A stretch of DNA of 13,280 nucleotides from WS-11 sp964405235 (GTDB lineage: Bacteria; Eisenbacteria; RBG-16-71-46). Shown piece by piece: positions 1 through 8,543 of the stretch. Positions within the stretch are counted from its first letter, which is position 1. Every line of letters begins with the position of its first letter. The notes beneath the pieces are model-generated. The model was given only the letters and a program-made list of their open reading frames with translations. It was not told the DNA's origin and did not search any database. The translations under genes were made by a program, and so were the position numbers. The stretch lies in the NCBI GenBank assembly GCA_964405235.1, contig CAYONG010000225.1, forward strand, positions 1 through 13,280, given 5' to 3'.

Positions 1-285
1 CGCGGCATCCTGGTCACGCGTTTCTGGTATAACCGCGTCGTGGACGCCCGCCGCACGCTCATCACCGGCATGACCCGCGACGGGACCTTTCTCATCGAGC
101 AGGGTCGGCTCACCCGGGGGCTGAGGAACCTGAGATTCAACGAGAGCGTGCTCGAGGTGCTGGAGCGGGCCGAGGGGATGGGCCGCGACGCCGAGCCCAC
201 CGTCTTCGACTATGTCGGAACCTGCGTGGTCGCGCCCGCGCTCAAGGTGCGCGACTTCCACTTCACCGGCGTCACCCGGTTCTGA
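1..285 (+). CDS. TldD/PmbA-family metallopeptidase, C-terminal fragment
   Basis: The gene is cut by the window edge; the last 94 codons are present in frame 1, ending at TGA 283-285. The visible protein has the family's C-terminal signatures: GILVTRFWYNRVVD near the start, TRDGTFLIEQG, the NLRFNES segment and the final PALKVRDFHFTGVTRF. In this family (TldD/TldE, also called PmbA) a TldD-TldE heterodimer acts as a cytoplasmic metalloprotease on unfolded peptides and on precursors of ribosomally made peptides such as microcin B17. The metal-binding HExxxH motif, which separates catalytic TldD from non-catalytic TldE/PmbA, would lie upstream of the window, so the subtype cannot be decided; the tail resembles the TldE/PmbA side somewhat more. 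The next gene starts 7 bp downstream on the same strand, so the two are probably co-transcribed. Family assignment is firm. Confidence 0.88.
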   Translation, partial: RGILVTRFWYNRVVDARRTLITGMTRDGTFLIEQGRLTRGLRNLRFNESVLEVLERAEGMGRDAEPTVFDYVGTCVVAPALKVRDFHFTGVTRF

Positions 286-292
286 GCCCGCG

Positions 293-1471
293 ATGATCTC
301 CGGCCCCATCACTCCCGAGGACGCCCACCGCGGCGCGATCCAGGCGATCTGGACATTCCCGTCCATCGTCGCCAGCGCGTTCATGCTCGCCTGGGGGGCC
401 GAGGCGGCGCAGTTCTACGTGTCGCAGGGACTCGCGCTGGCGCTCCTTGCCTGGCTCCAGGTGATGCCCGAGTTCGCGGTCGAGGCCGTCATCGCCTGGC
501 ACCAGGATGTCGCGCTCATGACCGCGAATTTCACCGGCGCCCTGAGGCTGCTCACCGGCCTCGGCTGGCCGACCATCTGGCTGGTGTACGCCCTCTCCCG
601 CCGCCGCCGGGGCGAGGCCGGATTCTGGCGCCCGATCGAACTCGACGACGAGCACGCCGCACAGGTGGTCGGACTCATCCCGCCGCTCGTCTTCTGGGCG
701 TGGATCATCTACAAGGGCAGCCTCGGGCTGTTCGATGGCGCGGTGCTGATCGCCATGTACGCCGGGTTCCTGGCGGTGGTGAACCGCATCCCGCCCAAGG
801 CCCACGAGGAGATCACGGACGTGGCGAGTGTCGCCCGCGCGGTCATCGGTCTCGACCGCCCGAGACGGCAGCTGGCGATCGCGGGGCTGTTCGTTGTAGG
901 TGGGGTGGCGTTGTGCCTGGTCGCCCATCCGTTCCTCATCAGCATGATCGGACTGGCCACCGTGCTCGGCATCTCGCAGTTCGTGTTCGTCCAGTGGGTG
1001 GCGCCGTTCCTTTCAGAGCTGCCGGAATTCATCACCACATCCTACTGGGCGCGCGGCCGGGGCAAGGGCGGGATGGCTCTTATGAACATGGCCTCGAGTA
1101 ACATCAACCAGTGGACCATGCTCGCGGCCATGCTGCCGATCGTCTACTCGATCTCGCTCGGGCGCCCGGCGGACGTGCCGCTCGCCGAGCACCGGGTCGA
1201 GCTGATGCTCACGCTGCTTCAGGGCACGCTGGGGATGATCCTCCTCGCCAACCTCAACTTTCAGGCGTACGAGGCGCTGGGGCTGTTCGTCCTGTTCTTC
1301 GTGCAGTTCCTCGTCCCCCACTGGCGCGAAGAGATCTCGGTGGTTTACGGGGTGTGGCTGGCGGTGGAGATCGCATCGGCCCTGTGGCGGCCGGGTCGGC
1401 TGCGGGCGTTCGTCGTCTTCCCCCGGCTATGGCACATGGCGTCGCGCAAGCGGGGGGCGAAGTCGAGCTGA
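293..1471 (+). CDS. CaCA-type (sodium/calcium exchanger-like) integral membrane protein
   Basis: This 392-residue protein is dominated by roughly ten hydrophobic segments. It has the inverted-repeat plan of the Ca2+/cation antiporter superfamily. Repeat 1 carries MPEFAVEA (residues 58-65) followed by TANFTG (77-82). Repeat 2 carries LSELPEFITT (240-249) followed by MASSNINQW (266-274). The P-E motifs (E60, E245) match the acidic ion-site positions of the alpha repeats. The Arg-rich loop at 103-106 and a central hydrophilic stretch near 165-193 separate the halves. I infer cation efflux in exchange for Na+ or H+, but the ion is unknown because the second half of each alpha repeat is diverged (see findings). 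An in-frame ATG at 212 would add 27 polar residues overlapping the upstream gene; ATG 293, 7 bp after that gene's stop, gives a sensible membrane-protein N-terminus. No clear Shine-Dalgarno is seen, so coupling to the upstream gene is likely. It converges on murJ. Confidence 0.75.
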   Translation: MISGPITPEDAHRGAIQAIWTFPSIVASAFMLAWGAEAAQFYVSQGLALALLAWLQVMPEFAVEAVIAWHQDVALMTANFTGALRLLTGLGWPTIWLVYALSRRRRGEAGFWRPIELDDEHAAQVVGLIPPLVFWAWIIYKGSLGLFDGAVLIAMYAGFLAVVNRIPPKAHEEITDVASVARAVIGLDRPRRQLAIAGLFVVGGVALCLVAHPFLISMIGLATVLGISQFVFVQWVAPFLSELPEFITTSYWARGRGKGGMALMNMASSNINQWTMLAAMLPIVYSISLGRPADVPLAEHRVELMLTLLQGTLGMILLANLNFQAYEALGLFVLFFVQFLVPHWREEISVVYGVWLAVEIASALWRPGRLRAFVVFPRLWHMASRKRGAKSS

Positions 1472-1518
1472 TCGGTCGGGGAGCGCTCAGGCTCCGATGG
1501 TCCGCCGCGTCCCGAGCC

Positions 1519-3123
<1,605 letters not shown>

Positions 3124-3148
3124 CCGATCCCCCAGCCCATCCCGCAGC

Positions 3149-3164
3149 CGATCCGGCCGGATCG
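3149..3164. promoter_or_regulatory. Perfect 16-bp palindrome in the murJ-uppP divergent gap (candidate operator)
   Basis: CGATCCGGCCGGATCG equals its own reverse complement over all 16 bases, with no mismatch and no spacer. It ends exactly where the proposed uppP -35 hexamer begins (3165) and lies 26 bp upstream of the murJ start. This is the expected geometry for a dimeric repressor or activator site controlling one or both genes. The symmetry is seen; the operator role is inferred. Short CG-rich palindromes are commoner in a genome of this composition, so chance is not excluded. Confidence 0.4.
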
Positions 3165-3193
3165 TGGACGCATCGCGGTCCGCGTGCTAGAGT
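3165..3193 (+). promoter_or_regulatory. Predicted uppP promoter with leaderless geometry
   Basis: The -35 element is TGGACG (3165-3170; 4 of 6 match to TTGACA), followed by a 17-nt spacer and the -10 element TAGAGT (3188-3193), preceded by TGC as an extended -10. The uppP ATG follows after only 8 nt (3194-3201), so transcription would start at or within about 2 nt of the ATG. No Shine-Dalgarno lies before the ATG. The string TGCTAGAGTCG closely resembles TGCTACGGTCG ahead of the dehydrogenase gene at 7209. Confidence 0.5.
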
Positions 3194-3201
3194 CGCGTCC
3201 C

Positions 3202-3990
3202 ATGTCCCCGTTCCAGGCGGCCGTCCTCGGCGCGGTACAAGGCGTGACCGAGTTCCTGCCGATCTCCAGCAGCGCCCACCTGTACGTGATCCCCACCCTG
3301 CTGGGATGGCCGTACGGCGGAGTCGCCTTCGACGTCGCGCTCCACTGGGGAACGCTGCTCGCCCTGCTGGCGGCCTTCTGGAAGGACTGGGTGACGCTGG
3401 CTCGCGACGCCCTCGGCGGAACCGGTCCCGAGCGAGACACCGCGCGCGGCACCTGGCTCAAGCTGGCGATCGCCTCGGTGCCGGCCGCGATCGCCGGCCT
3501 GCTGCTCGAAGACCTGGCCGACACGAAGCTGCGGGCTCTGCCGATCCAGGCGGCCACGCTCGTGGTGTTCGGCTTCCTGCTCTGGTGGGTGGACCGCTCG
3601 CGACCGGCAGGCCGGGAGATCCGCGACCCGGGCTGGTGGACCTGCCTCATCATGGGCTCGGCCCAGGCCCTGGCGCTGGTGCCCGGGGTATCGCGCTCGG
3701 GGGTGACGATCACCTCGGGCCGGGCGTGCGGCCTCGCGCGGGTCTCCGCCGCCCGGTTTTCGTTCCTGCTGGCGACGCCCATCACCTTCGGCGCGGGCGT
3801 GCTGAAGATGAAGGACCTCTCCCCCGACCTGCCGGCGACCACGCTCGCCATCGGCGTCGCCTCCGCAGCCATCACCGGGTTCTTCGCCATCCGTGGCCTC
3901 ATCCGCTGGTTGGGCCGCGCGGGATTCGCGGCGTTCTTCATCTACCGCGTGGTCCTCGCCGCCGTGATCCTGCTGAACCTGGGTCGCTGA
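3202..3990 (+). CDS. uppP: Undecaprenyl-diphosphatase UppP (BacA family)
   Basis: This 262-residue polytopic membrane enzyme dephosphorylates undecaprenyl pyrophosphate to undecaprenyl phosphate, recycling the lipid carrier used for peptidoglycan and other surface glycans; overexpression in other bacteria gives bacitracin resistance. Both active-site regions are intact: QGVTEFLPISSSAHL (residues 13-27) with the family's catalytic glutamate E17, and PGVSRSG (161-167) with R165. The conserved LHWGT (47-51) is also present. Length is typical (about 265). ATG 3202 is chosen because MSPFQAAVLGAVQG matches the standard family N-terminus; the frame stays open upstream, but that sequence is antisense to murJ. 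The start codon sits 8 nt after a -10 element, suggesting a leaderless mRNA. The stop is 7 bp from the stop of the converging sigma factor gene, and a short GGGTC-GCT-GACCC hairpin (3981-3993) spans it. The family call is secure. Confidence 0.96.
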   Translation: MSPFQAAVLGAVQGVTEFLPISSSAHLYVIPTLLGWPYGGVAFDVALHWGTLLALLAAFWKDWVTLARDALGGTGPERDTARGTWLKLAIASVPAAIAGLLLEDLADTKLRALPIQAATLVVFGFLLWWVDRSRPAGREIRDPGWWTCLIMGSAQALALVPGVSRSGVTITSGRACGLARVSAARFSFLLATPITFGAGVLKMKDLSPDLPATTLAIGVASAAITGFFAIRGLIRWLGRAGFAAFFIYRVVLAAVILLNLGR

Positions 3991-3997
3991 CCCCGCG

Positions 3998-4621
3998 TCA
4001 TCCCGTTTCGCGCGGCCGGTCCTTGCGCGTCATCCGGTCCCGGAAGTAGCGGTCCAACCGGTCACGCAGCGCGATCCGCGCCCGGTGGAGGCGCGACTTC
4101 ACCGCCGGGACCGAGAGGTCGAGCATCTCCGCCACCTCGGTGTTGGAGTGCCCGTCCTCGTCGCGCAGGATGAATACAGTCCTCAGTTCCTCGGGCAGCC
4201 GGCGCAGCCCCTCCTCCATGATCTCGCGTGTTTCGGCGTCGAGCAGCTCCTCGAGCGGCTGCTGCGACCAGTCCGGGATGGCGAGCGGCTCCGCGTCCCG
4301 CTGGGGGCTCTGCGACTGCTCCAGCGACAGGTGGTCGTCGCGCCGCTTGCGGTACTTCATCAGGCTGGCATTGGTCGCCACCCGGTAGAGCCAGGTCGAG
4401 AAGGTCGATTCGGACTTGAAGTTCTTGATCCCGCGAAACGCCGAGGTGAAGGCGTCCTGGAGCGCCTCGGCCGCGTCATCCTCGTTGCGGAGGATCTTGT
4501 ACGAGAGCCGATAGACCTTGTCCCGGTAGCGCACCACCAGCTCGTCGAAGGCGCGCGTGTCGCCCCCCTGCGCGAGGCGCACCAGCTCGGCATCCGCGAG
4601 CCCGGCATAGCGGGCGCTCAT
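3998..4621 (-). CDS. ECF-type RNA polymerase sigma factor (sigma-70 family, RpoE-like)
   Basis: This 207-residue protein has the two-domain ECF layout. Region 2 is at about residues 23-95 (AFDELVVRYRDKVYRLSYK, then DDAAEALQDAFTSAFRGI and the FSTWLYRVATN core-binding/-10 segment). After an acidic, Gln-rich linker (about 100-130), region 4 follows at about 135-190, with a helix-turn-helix near HSNTEVAEMLDLSVPAVKSRLHRAR. It would direct RNA polymerase to a specific regulon, typically in response to envelope or oxidative stress. ATG 4621 overlaps the amidohydrolase stop in an ATGA junction, so translation is probably coupled, which fits the absence of a Shine-Dalgarno. No anti-sigma gene follows: the next gene, uppP, is convergent and ends 7 bp away. 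The signal controlling it is therefore not visible. The sigma family is certain; the ECF subgroup and targets are unknown. Confidence 0.93.
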   Translation of the reverse strand: MSARYAGLADAELVRLAQGGDTRAFDELVVRYRDKVYRLSYKILRNEDDAAEALQDAFTSAFRGIKNFKSESTFSTWLYRVATNASLMKYRKRRDDHLSLEQSQSPQRDAEPLAIPDWSQQPLEELLDAETREIMEEGLRRLPEELRTVFILRDEDGHSNTEVAEMLDLSVPAVKSRLHRARIALRDRLDRYFRDRMTRKDRPRETG

Positions 4622-6282
4622 CGAAACCCCCCGCGACGGCTCCCCGCGGCGCCCGTCGCGCCGGTGCCCGCCGTCGCCGCGCCGGGCTCGACGTCGCCCC
4701 GGCGGAACACGATCGCACCTTCCATCACGGTCACCATCACCTTCGCCTGCGCGAGCGAGGGGTGCGGCAGCCGGTGCAGATCGGCGCTCCAGACCGCCAG
4801 ATCCGCGGTCGCGCCCGGCGCGATGCGCCCCAGCCGCGGCCAGGTACCGGCCAACCGTGCTGGACCCTCGGTGTAAGCCGCGAGCGCCTGGTCCAACGTC
4901 AGCCGCTGGGCGGGCGTGAAACCGACGACTGGCGTGCCGTCCAGCCGCTGCCGCGTGACGGCGCTGTGGAGCGCCGCGGCGGTCGCGGGCCGCTCCACCG
5001 GCGCGTCGGAGCCGAATGCAAGCCGCGCCCCACCCTCGAGCAGGTCGCGCCAGGGATACGAGCGCTCGATCCGCCCGCCCCAGTGACGTTGGGCGTTGTC
5101 GATGTCGCTGGTGCAGTGGAGCGGTTGCATGCTGGCGGCCACCCCGAGCGCCGCGAAGCGCGGCAGGTCGGCCGGATCGAGCAGCTGGACATGCTCGATG
5201 CGCGGCGGAAGCGCCGGCGCGCGTAGCTCGCGGCCGGACGCGGCGAAGGCGTCGAGGGCTGAGCGGACGGCCCGGTCACCGATGGCGTGGATGGCGGTGG
5301 CGAGCCCGCCCGCTGCGGCGCGCGCCACCAGCATCGCCAGCTCCGCCGGCGGGATCAGCTCCAGCCCGCGGTCCGTGCTGCCCTGGTACGGCTCGAGCAG
5401 GGCCGCCGTCTGCGAGCCCAGCGTCCCATCCGCGAACAGCTTGAGCGCGCCGACGCGGAACAGGTCGTCGCCGGTGCCACTGGCGAGCCCGAGTGCGAGT
5501 GCGTGGTCGAGCCCGGCGTGGGGCAGGTGCATGAGGACGCGGACGCGAGGTCCCTCGCCACGCGTGAGCGCCCTCAGCACACGGTGCTCCTCGCCCGCTT
5601 CGAAATCGTGCACCGCCGTCACGCCCTCGGCATGCAGCTCAAGGACGGCGTCCCGCGCTCGCGCCAGGTCGGCCTCGTGACCCGCCACGGGCACGAGCGG
5701 GGTGAAGATCCGGACCGCGTGCTCGCGCACGATCCCGTTCGGCTCCCCGGTGGCGTCGCGCTCGAACCGCCCGCCGGGCGGGTCGGACGTGGCGCGTGTC
5801 ACGCCCGCGAGCGCCAGCGCGGCGCTGTTCACCCACAGCGAATGGAAATCCTTGCTGTGGAGCAGCACCGGCCGCTCCCCGCTGACGCGGTCGAGCGAGG
5901 CGCGACTTGGAGCTTCGCTCCAGCTGTTGGCGTCCCATCCCCGGCCCACCACGGTCGTGCCGCCCGGATTCGCGGCGATGTGGCCCGCAACACGCGCGAG
6001 CGCCCCGGCCCTTGCGTCGCAGTCGAACAGCTCGAGCGCTCCTCGCGAGCGGGCCCAGGCGACCAGGTGGATGTGGGCGTCGGTGAAGGCCGGGGTCACG
6101 GTCCCGCCGCGGGCGTCGAGCGTGACCGTCTCCGGCCCGGCGAGCGCCGTGATCGCGTCGCTCCGCCCGATGGCGATGATCCGGCCGCCGGCGACCGCCA
6201 GGGCGTCGGCCCCGGCGAGCGGGCCGCCGTCCGTCCACGGGCGGGCGTCGACGATCACCAGTTCTGCGCGCGGCCTCGTCAC
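4618..6282 (-). CDS. YtcJ-like metal-dependent amidohydrolase (Amidohydro_3 family)
   Basis: This 554-residue protein has the composite amidohydrolase fold: an N-terminal beta-sandwich half (ELVIVDARPWTD, VAGGRIIAIG) and a TIM-barrel catalytic domain opened by FTDAHIHL. Expected metal and catalytic residues are present: H70 and H72 (HxH), K281 (ALKLFADGTLGSQTA), H332 (HAIGDRAV), H364 (RIEHVQL) and D426 (FGSDAPVE). The family hydrolyses amides, N-formyl groups or cyclic ureas; the substrate here cannot be read from sequence. There is no signal peptide, so it is probably cytoplasmic. The frame is open to 6660, but the upstream part is an Arg/Gly-rich antisense-like sequence overlapping the next gene. 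GTG 6282, forming a GTGA overlap with the FAH-family stop, gives a normal family N-terminus (VTRPRAELVIVDA). The 3' end overlaps the sigma gene by 4 bp. It is the middle gene of a three-gene operon. Confidence 0.9.
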   Translation of the reverse strand: MTRPRAELVIVDARPWTDGGPLAGADALAVAGGRIIAIGRSDAITALAGPETVTLDARGGTVTPAFTDAHIHLVAWARSRGALELFDCDARAGALARVAGHIAANPGGTTVVGRGWDANSWSEAPSRASLDRVSGERPVLLHSKDFHSLWVNSAALALAGVTRATSDPPGGRFERDATGEPNGIVREHAVRIFTPLVPVAGHEADLARARDAVLELHAEGVTAVHDFEAGEEHRVLRALTRGEGPRVRVLMHLPHAGLDHALALGLASGTGDDLFRVGALKLFADGTLGSQTAALLEPYQGSTDRGLELIPPAELAMLVARAAAGGLATAIHAIGDRAVRSALDAFAASGRELRAPALPPRIEHVQLLDPADLPRFAALGVAASMQPLHCTSDIDNAQRHWGGRIERSYPWRDLLEGGARLAFGSDAPVERPATAAALHSAVTRQRLDGTPVVGFTPAQRLTLDQALAAYTEGPARLAGTWPRLGRIAPGATADLAVWSADLHRLPHPSLAQAKVMVTVMEGAIVFRRGDVEPGAATAGTGATGAAGSRRGGFR

Positions 6283-7076
6283 GCTCCGGCAGCCTCCACG
6301 TGGTTCTCCAACACGCCGACGCCTTCGACCTCGACCTCGATCCGGTCTCCGACCTCGACCGCGGCTACCCCGGCCGGCGTGCCGGTGGCGATCACGTCGC
6401 CGGGCTCCAGCGTCATGATGCTCGAGATGAATCGGATGAGCGAGGGGATCGGGAACAGCAGGTCGGCCGTGTTGCCGCTCTGGCGCTGCACCCCGTTGAC
6501 GCGGCAGGCGATCTGCAGCCGGTCGGGGGCCAGCCCCACCGCGACCCAGGGGCCGACCGGAGCGAAGGTATCGAAGCCCTTTGCCCGTGTCCATTGGCCG
6601 TCCAGGCGCTGGTAGTTGCGCGCGCTCACGTCGTTGAAACAGGTGAGACCCGCCACGCATGCCATCGCCTCGCTCTCGGTGACCGCGCGCGCGCGCCGCC
6701 CGATCACCACGCCCAGCTCGGCCTCGGGATCCATGCGGGTCACCCCGCGCGGATAGACGATCGCCTCGCCGCTCGCGATCACCGCGCTCGCCGGCTTGAG
6801 GAACAGCAGCGGCTCATCGGGAGGTTTCGCACCTGGGACGAACGTGGCGCTCTCGGCGAGGTGAGCCCGGTAGTTGAGGCCAACGCAAACGATCTTGGTG
6901 GGCGCCACCGGTGGCAGCAGACTCACCCGTCCGCGGGAGTCGATGGTGCCGGTCTCTCGGCCGCCCAGCCACGGGGGCGCGGTGAGGCGGGCGTAACCGC
7001 CGGTCTCGCGACGGCCATGATGGGTCTCGCCGTCCACCCGATAGCGGGCGATGTGCTGGATCGCGGGGGTCGCCAC
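6279..7076 (-). CDS. Fumarylacetoacetate hydrolase (FAH) family protein
   Basis: This 265-residue protein has a short N-terminal region (about 1-58) and the C-terminal FAH catalytic fold. Visible signatures are KIVCVGLNYRAH (61-72), LFLKPASAV (91-99), the metal-binding DPEAELGVVIG with E118 and E120, NDVSARNYQ with D149, and K166 in RAKGFDTFAPVGP. GDVIATGTPAGV lies near the C-terminus. The family includes hydrolases, decarboxylases and isomerases of 2-oxo/enol acids from aromatic and amino-acid catabolism; the size fits the single-domain 2-hydroxyhepta-2,4-diene-1,7-dioate isomerase/acylpyruvase group rather than true FAH (about 420). The exact substrate is unknown. GTG 7076-7074 is the first good start, with GAGAG about 10 nt upstream as a weak Shine-Dalgarno. 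It is the first gene of an operon with the amidohydrolase (4-bp overlap) and the ECF sigma factor, and is divergent from the dehydrogenase gene across 132 bp. Confidence 0.9.
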   Translation of the reverse strand: MATPAIQHIARYRVDGETHHGRRETGGYARLTAPPWLGGRETGTIDSRGRVSLLPPVAPTKIVCVGLNYRAHLAESATFVPGAKPPDEPLLFLKPASAVIASGEAIVYPRGVTRMDPEAELGVVIGRRARAVTESEAMACVAGLTCFNDVSARNYQRLDGQWTRAKGFDTFAPVGPWVAVGLAPDRLQIACRVNGVQRQSGNTADLLFPIPSLIRFISSIMTLEPGDVIATGTPAGVAAVEVGDRIEVEVEGVGVLENHVEAAGA

Positions 7077-7170
7077 GGGCCGGACTCTCTCACGGAGCGG
7101 CCGGCCGAAAAAGCCGGGAGGCCCTCCGACTCCACCTTGACTCGACCACGGCCCCAGGATGCGCCGCGCT

Positions 7171-7199
7171 TTGACCGTGCAGACGCCGCCTGCTACGGT
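7171..7199 (+). promoter_or_regulatory. Predicted promoter of the nucleotide-sugar dehydrogenase, leaderless geometry
   Basis: The -35 element TTGACC (7171-7176; 5 of 6 to consensus), a 17-nt spacer and the -10 element TACGGT (7194-7199; TAnnnT) are present. TGC precedes the -10, giving an extended TGn motif. Only 9 nt (7200-7208) separate the -10 from the ATG, so the transcript would begin a few bases or less before the start codon. There is no Shine-Dalgarno. The element matches the glycosyltransferase promoter at 10144-10172 in its -35 hexamer, spacer length and distance to the start codon. Confidence 0.62.
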
Positions 7200-7208
7200 C
7201 GTTGCCCC

Positions 7209-8543
7209 ATGCCCCGCCGGCCCCGCTTCTCCTCCACTTCACCCGCCGGCCAACTGGCGGCCCGGATCGAGCGTCGCACCGCCCGTCTCGGGGTGATCGG
7301 ACTCGGCTATGTCGGCCTCCCGCTCGCGGTGGAATTCGCCAAGGCGGGCTTCGAGGTGGCGGCCATCGATATTGACCGCGCCCGGGTTGCGCGGCTGCGC
7401 CGGGGCCGCTCCTACATCCAGGACGTCCCGCACGCCGACGTGGGGTCGCTGGTCCGCAGCGGGCGGCTGCGCCCGACCACGGATTTCGGCGTGCTCCGCA
7501 GAGTGGACACGGTCAACATCTGCGTGCCGACCCCGCTCTCCAAGCAGCGTGATCCCGACGTCTCCTACATCGTCGCCGCGGCGAAGGAGGTCGCGCGCTA
7601 CGTCCACCGCGGGATGCTGGTAGTGCTCGAGAGCACCACGTATCCGGGGACGACCGAGGAGCTCATCCTGCCGCTGCTTCAAGAGACGGGCATGAAGGTC
7701 GGGCGCGACTTCTTCCTGGCCTTTTCCCCCGAGCGCGTCGATCCAGGCAATCCGAAGTTCACCACCCGGAACATCCCCAAGGTCGTCGGCGGCGTGACGC
7801 CGGTCTGCACCGAACTCGCCTCGCGGCTCTACGCGCAGCGGCTCGACCGGGTGGTGCCGGTGTCGTCCACCCAGGTGGCGGAGATGGTGAAACTGCTCGA
7901 GAACACGTTTCGCAGCGTCAATATCGCCCTGGTCAACGAGCTGGCGCTGATGTGCGCGCGGCTCAAGATCGACGTCTGGGAGGTCATCGAGGCCGCCGCC
8001 ACCAAGCCATTCGGGTTCATGCCCTTCTATCCCGGCCCCGGGCTGGGCGGGCACTGTATCCCCATAGATCCCTTCTACCTCTCCTGGAAGGCGCGCTCGA
8101 CCGGTTTCGAAGCGCGCTTCATCGAGCTGGCTGGCCACGTGAACGGTCACATGCCTGACCACGCCGTCGATCTCGTCGCCGAGAGTCTCAACCGTCGCGG
8201 CCGCGCGGTGAAGGGCGCCCGCGTGCTGATCCTTGGCGTCGCCTACAAGGGAGGCATCGACGACATCCGGGAGAGCCCGTCGCTCGACATCATGACCACG
8301 CTGGAGCAGCGCGGGGCGCACGTCGAGTACAGCGACCCGCATGTGCCCACGCTCGCCTTCGGCGGACGGCGGCGCCGGAGCGTCCTGCTCACCCCCGGGC
8401 GGCTGCGCCGCTTCGACTGCGTGGTGATCGCCACCGCGCATCGCGAGTTCCCTTACGGCGACGTGGTGCGATACGCGAAGGGGATCGTGGACACCCGCAA
8501 CGCGCTCAAGGGCAGGCGGTCGCCGAAGATCGTTCGGCTGTAG
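7209..8543 (+). CDS. Nucleotide-sugar dehydrogenase, WbpA-like (UDP-N-acetylglucosamine 6-dehydrogenase type)
   Basis: This 444-residue NAD+-dependent enzyme belongs to the UDP-glucose/GDP-mannose dehydrogenase family, which oxidises C6 of a nucleotide sugar to the uronic acid in two steps. The Rossmann NAD site is VIGLGYVGLP (residues 29-38). Also visible are ESTTYPGTTEE (141-151), FSPERVDPGNPKF, the catalytic cysteine C283 in GPGLGGHCIPIDPFYLSWKA, and K347 in GVAYKGGIDDIRESPS. The FSPERVDPGN and PFYLSWKA signatures point to the WbpA/TviB group (UDP-GlcNAc to UDP-GlcNAc uronic acid) rather than UDP-glucose dehydrogenase; this is inference. The product would feed a surface polysaccharide. Residues 1-25 are a polar extension before the Rossmann fold. 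ATG 7209 lies 9 nt after a strong -10 element with no Shine-Dalgarno. The 3' end overlaps the convergent glycosyltransferase gene by 38 bp. Confidence 0.93.
   Translation: MPRRPRFSSTSPAGQLAARIERRTARLGVIGLGYVGLPLAVEFAKAGFEVAAIDIDRARVARLRRGRSYIQDVPHADVGSLVRSGRLRPTTDFGVLRRVDTVNICVPTPLSKQRDPDVSYIVAAAKEVARYVHRGMLVVLESTTYPGTTEELILPLLQETGMKVGRDFFLAFSPERVDPGNPKFTTRNIPKVVGGVTPVCTELASRLYAQRLDRVVPVSSTQVAEMVKLLENTFRSVNIALVNELALMCARLKIDVWEVIEAAATKPFGFMPFYPGPGLGGHCIPIDPFYLSWKARSTGFEARFIELAGHVNGHMPDHAVDLVAESLNRRGRAVKGARVLILGVAYKGGIDDIRESPSLDIMTTLEQRGAHVEYSDPHVPTLAFGGRRRRSVLLTPGRLRRFDCVVIATAHREFPYGDVVRYAKGIVDTRNALKGRRSPKIVRL

Noticed and set aside
1480..1495. GGAGC-GCTCAG-GCTCC hairpin as terminator between the exchanger and murJ
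   Set aside because: A 5-bp stem without a U-tract is common by chance at this GC content.
3981..3993. GGGTC-GCT-GACCC hairpin as a bidirectional terminator between uppP and the sigma gene
   Set aside because: Only 5 bp with a 3-nt loop, it overlaps the uppP stop codon and has no U-tract on either strand.
6283..6660. N-terminal extension of the amidohydrolase to 6660
   Set aside because: The extra 126 residues are Arg/Gly-rich, overlap the FAH-family gene in another frame and match no domain; GTG 6282 gives the family's normal N-terminus.
7098..7107. CGGCCGGCCG palindrome in the gap between the FAH-family gene and the dehydrogenase gene
   Set aside because: It is a 10-bp all-GC repeat of CGGC, expected by chance in this composition.
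7137..7142. Second TTGACT as an upstream promoter of the dehydrogenase
   Set aside because: No TAnnnT-like hexamer lies 16-18 nt downstream; the pair at 7171-7199 is much better.
6300..7208. Plus-strand extension of the dehydrogenase frame upstream of 7209
   Set aside because: It is antisense to the FAH-family gene, lacks domain-like sequence, and a good promoter lies just before ATG 7209.
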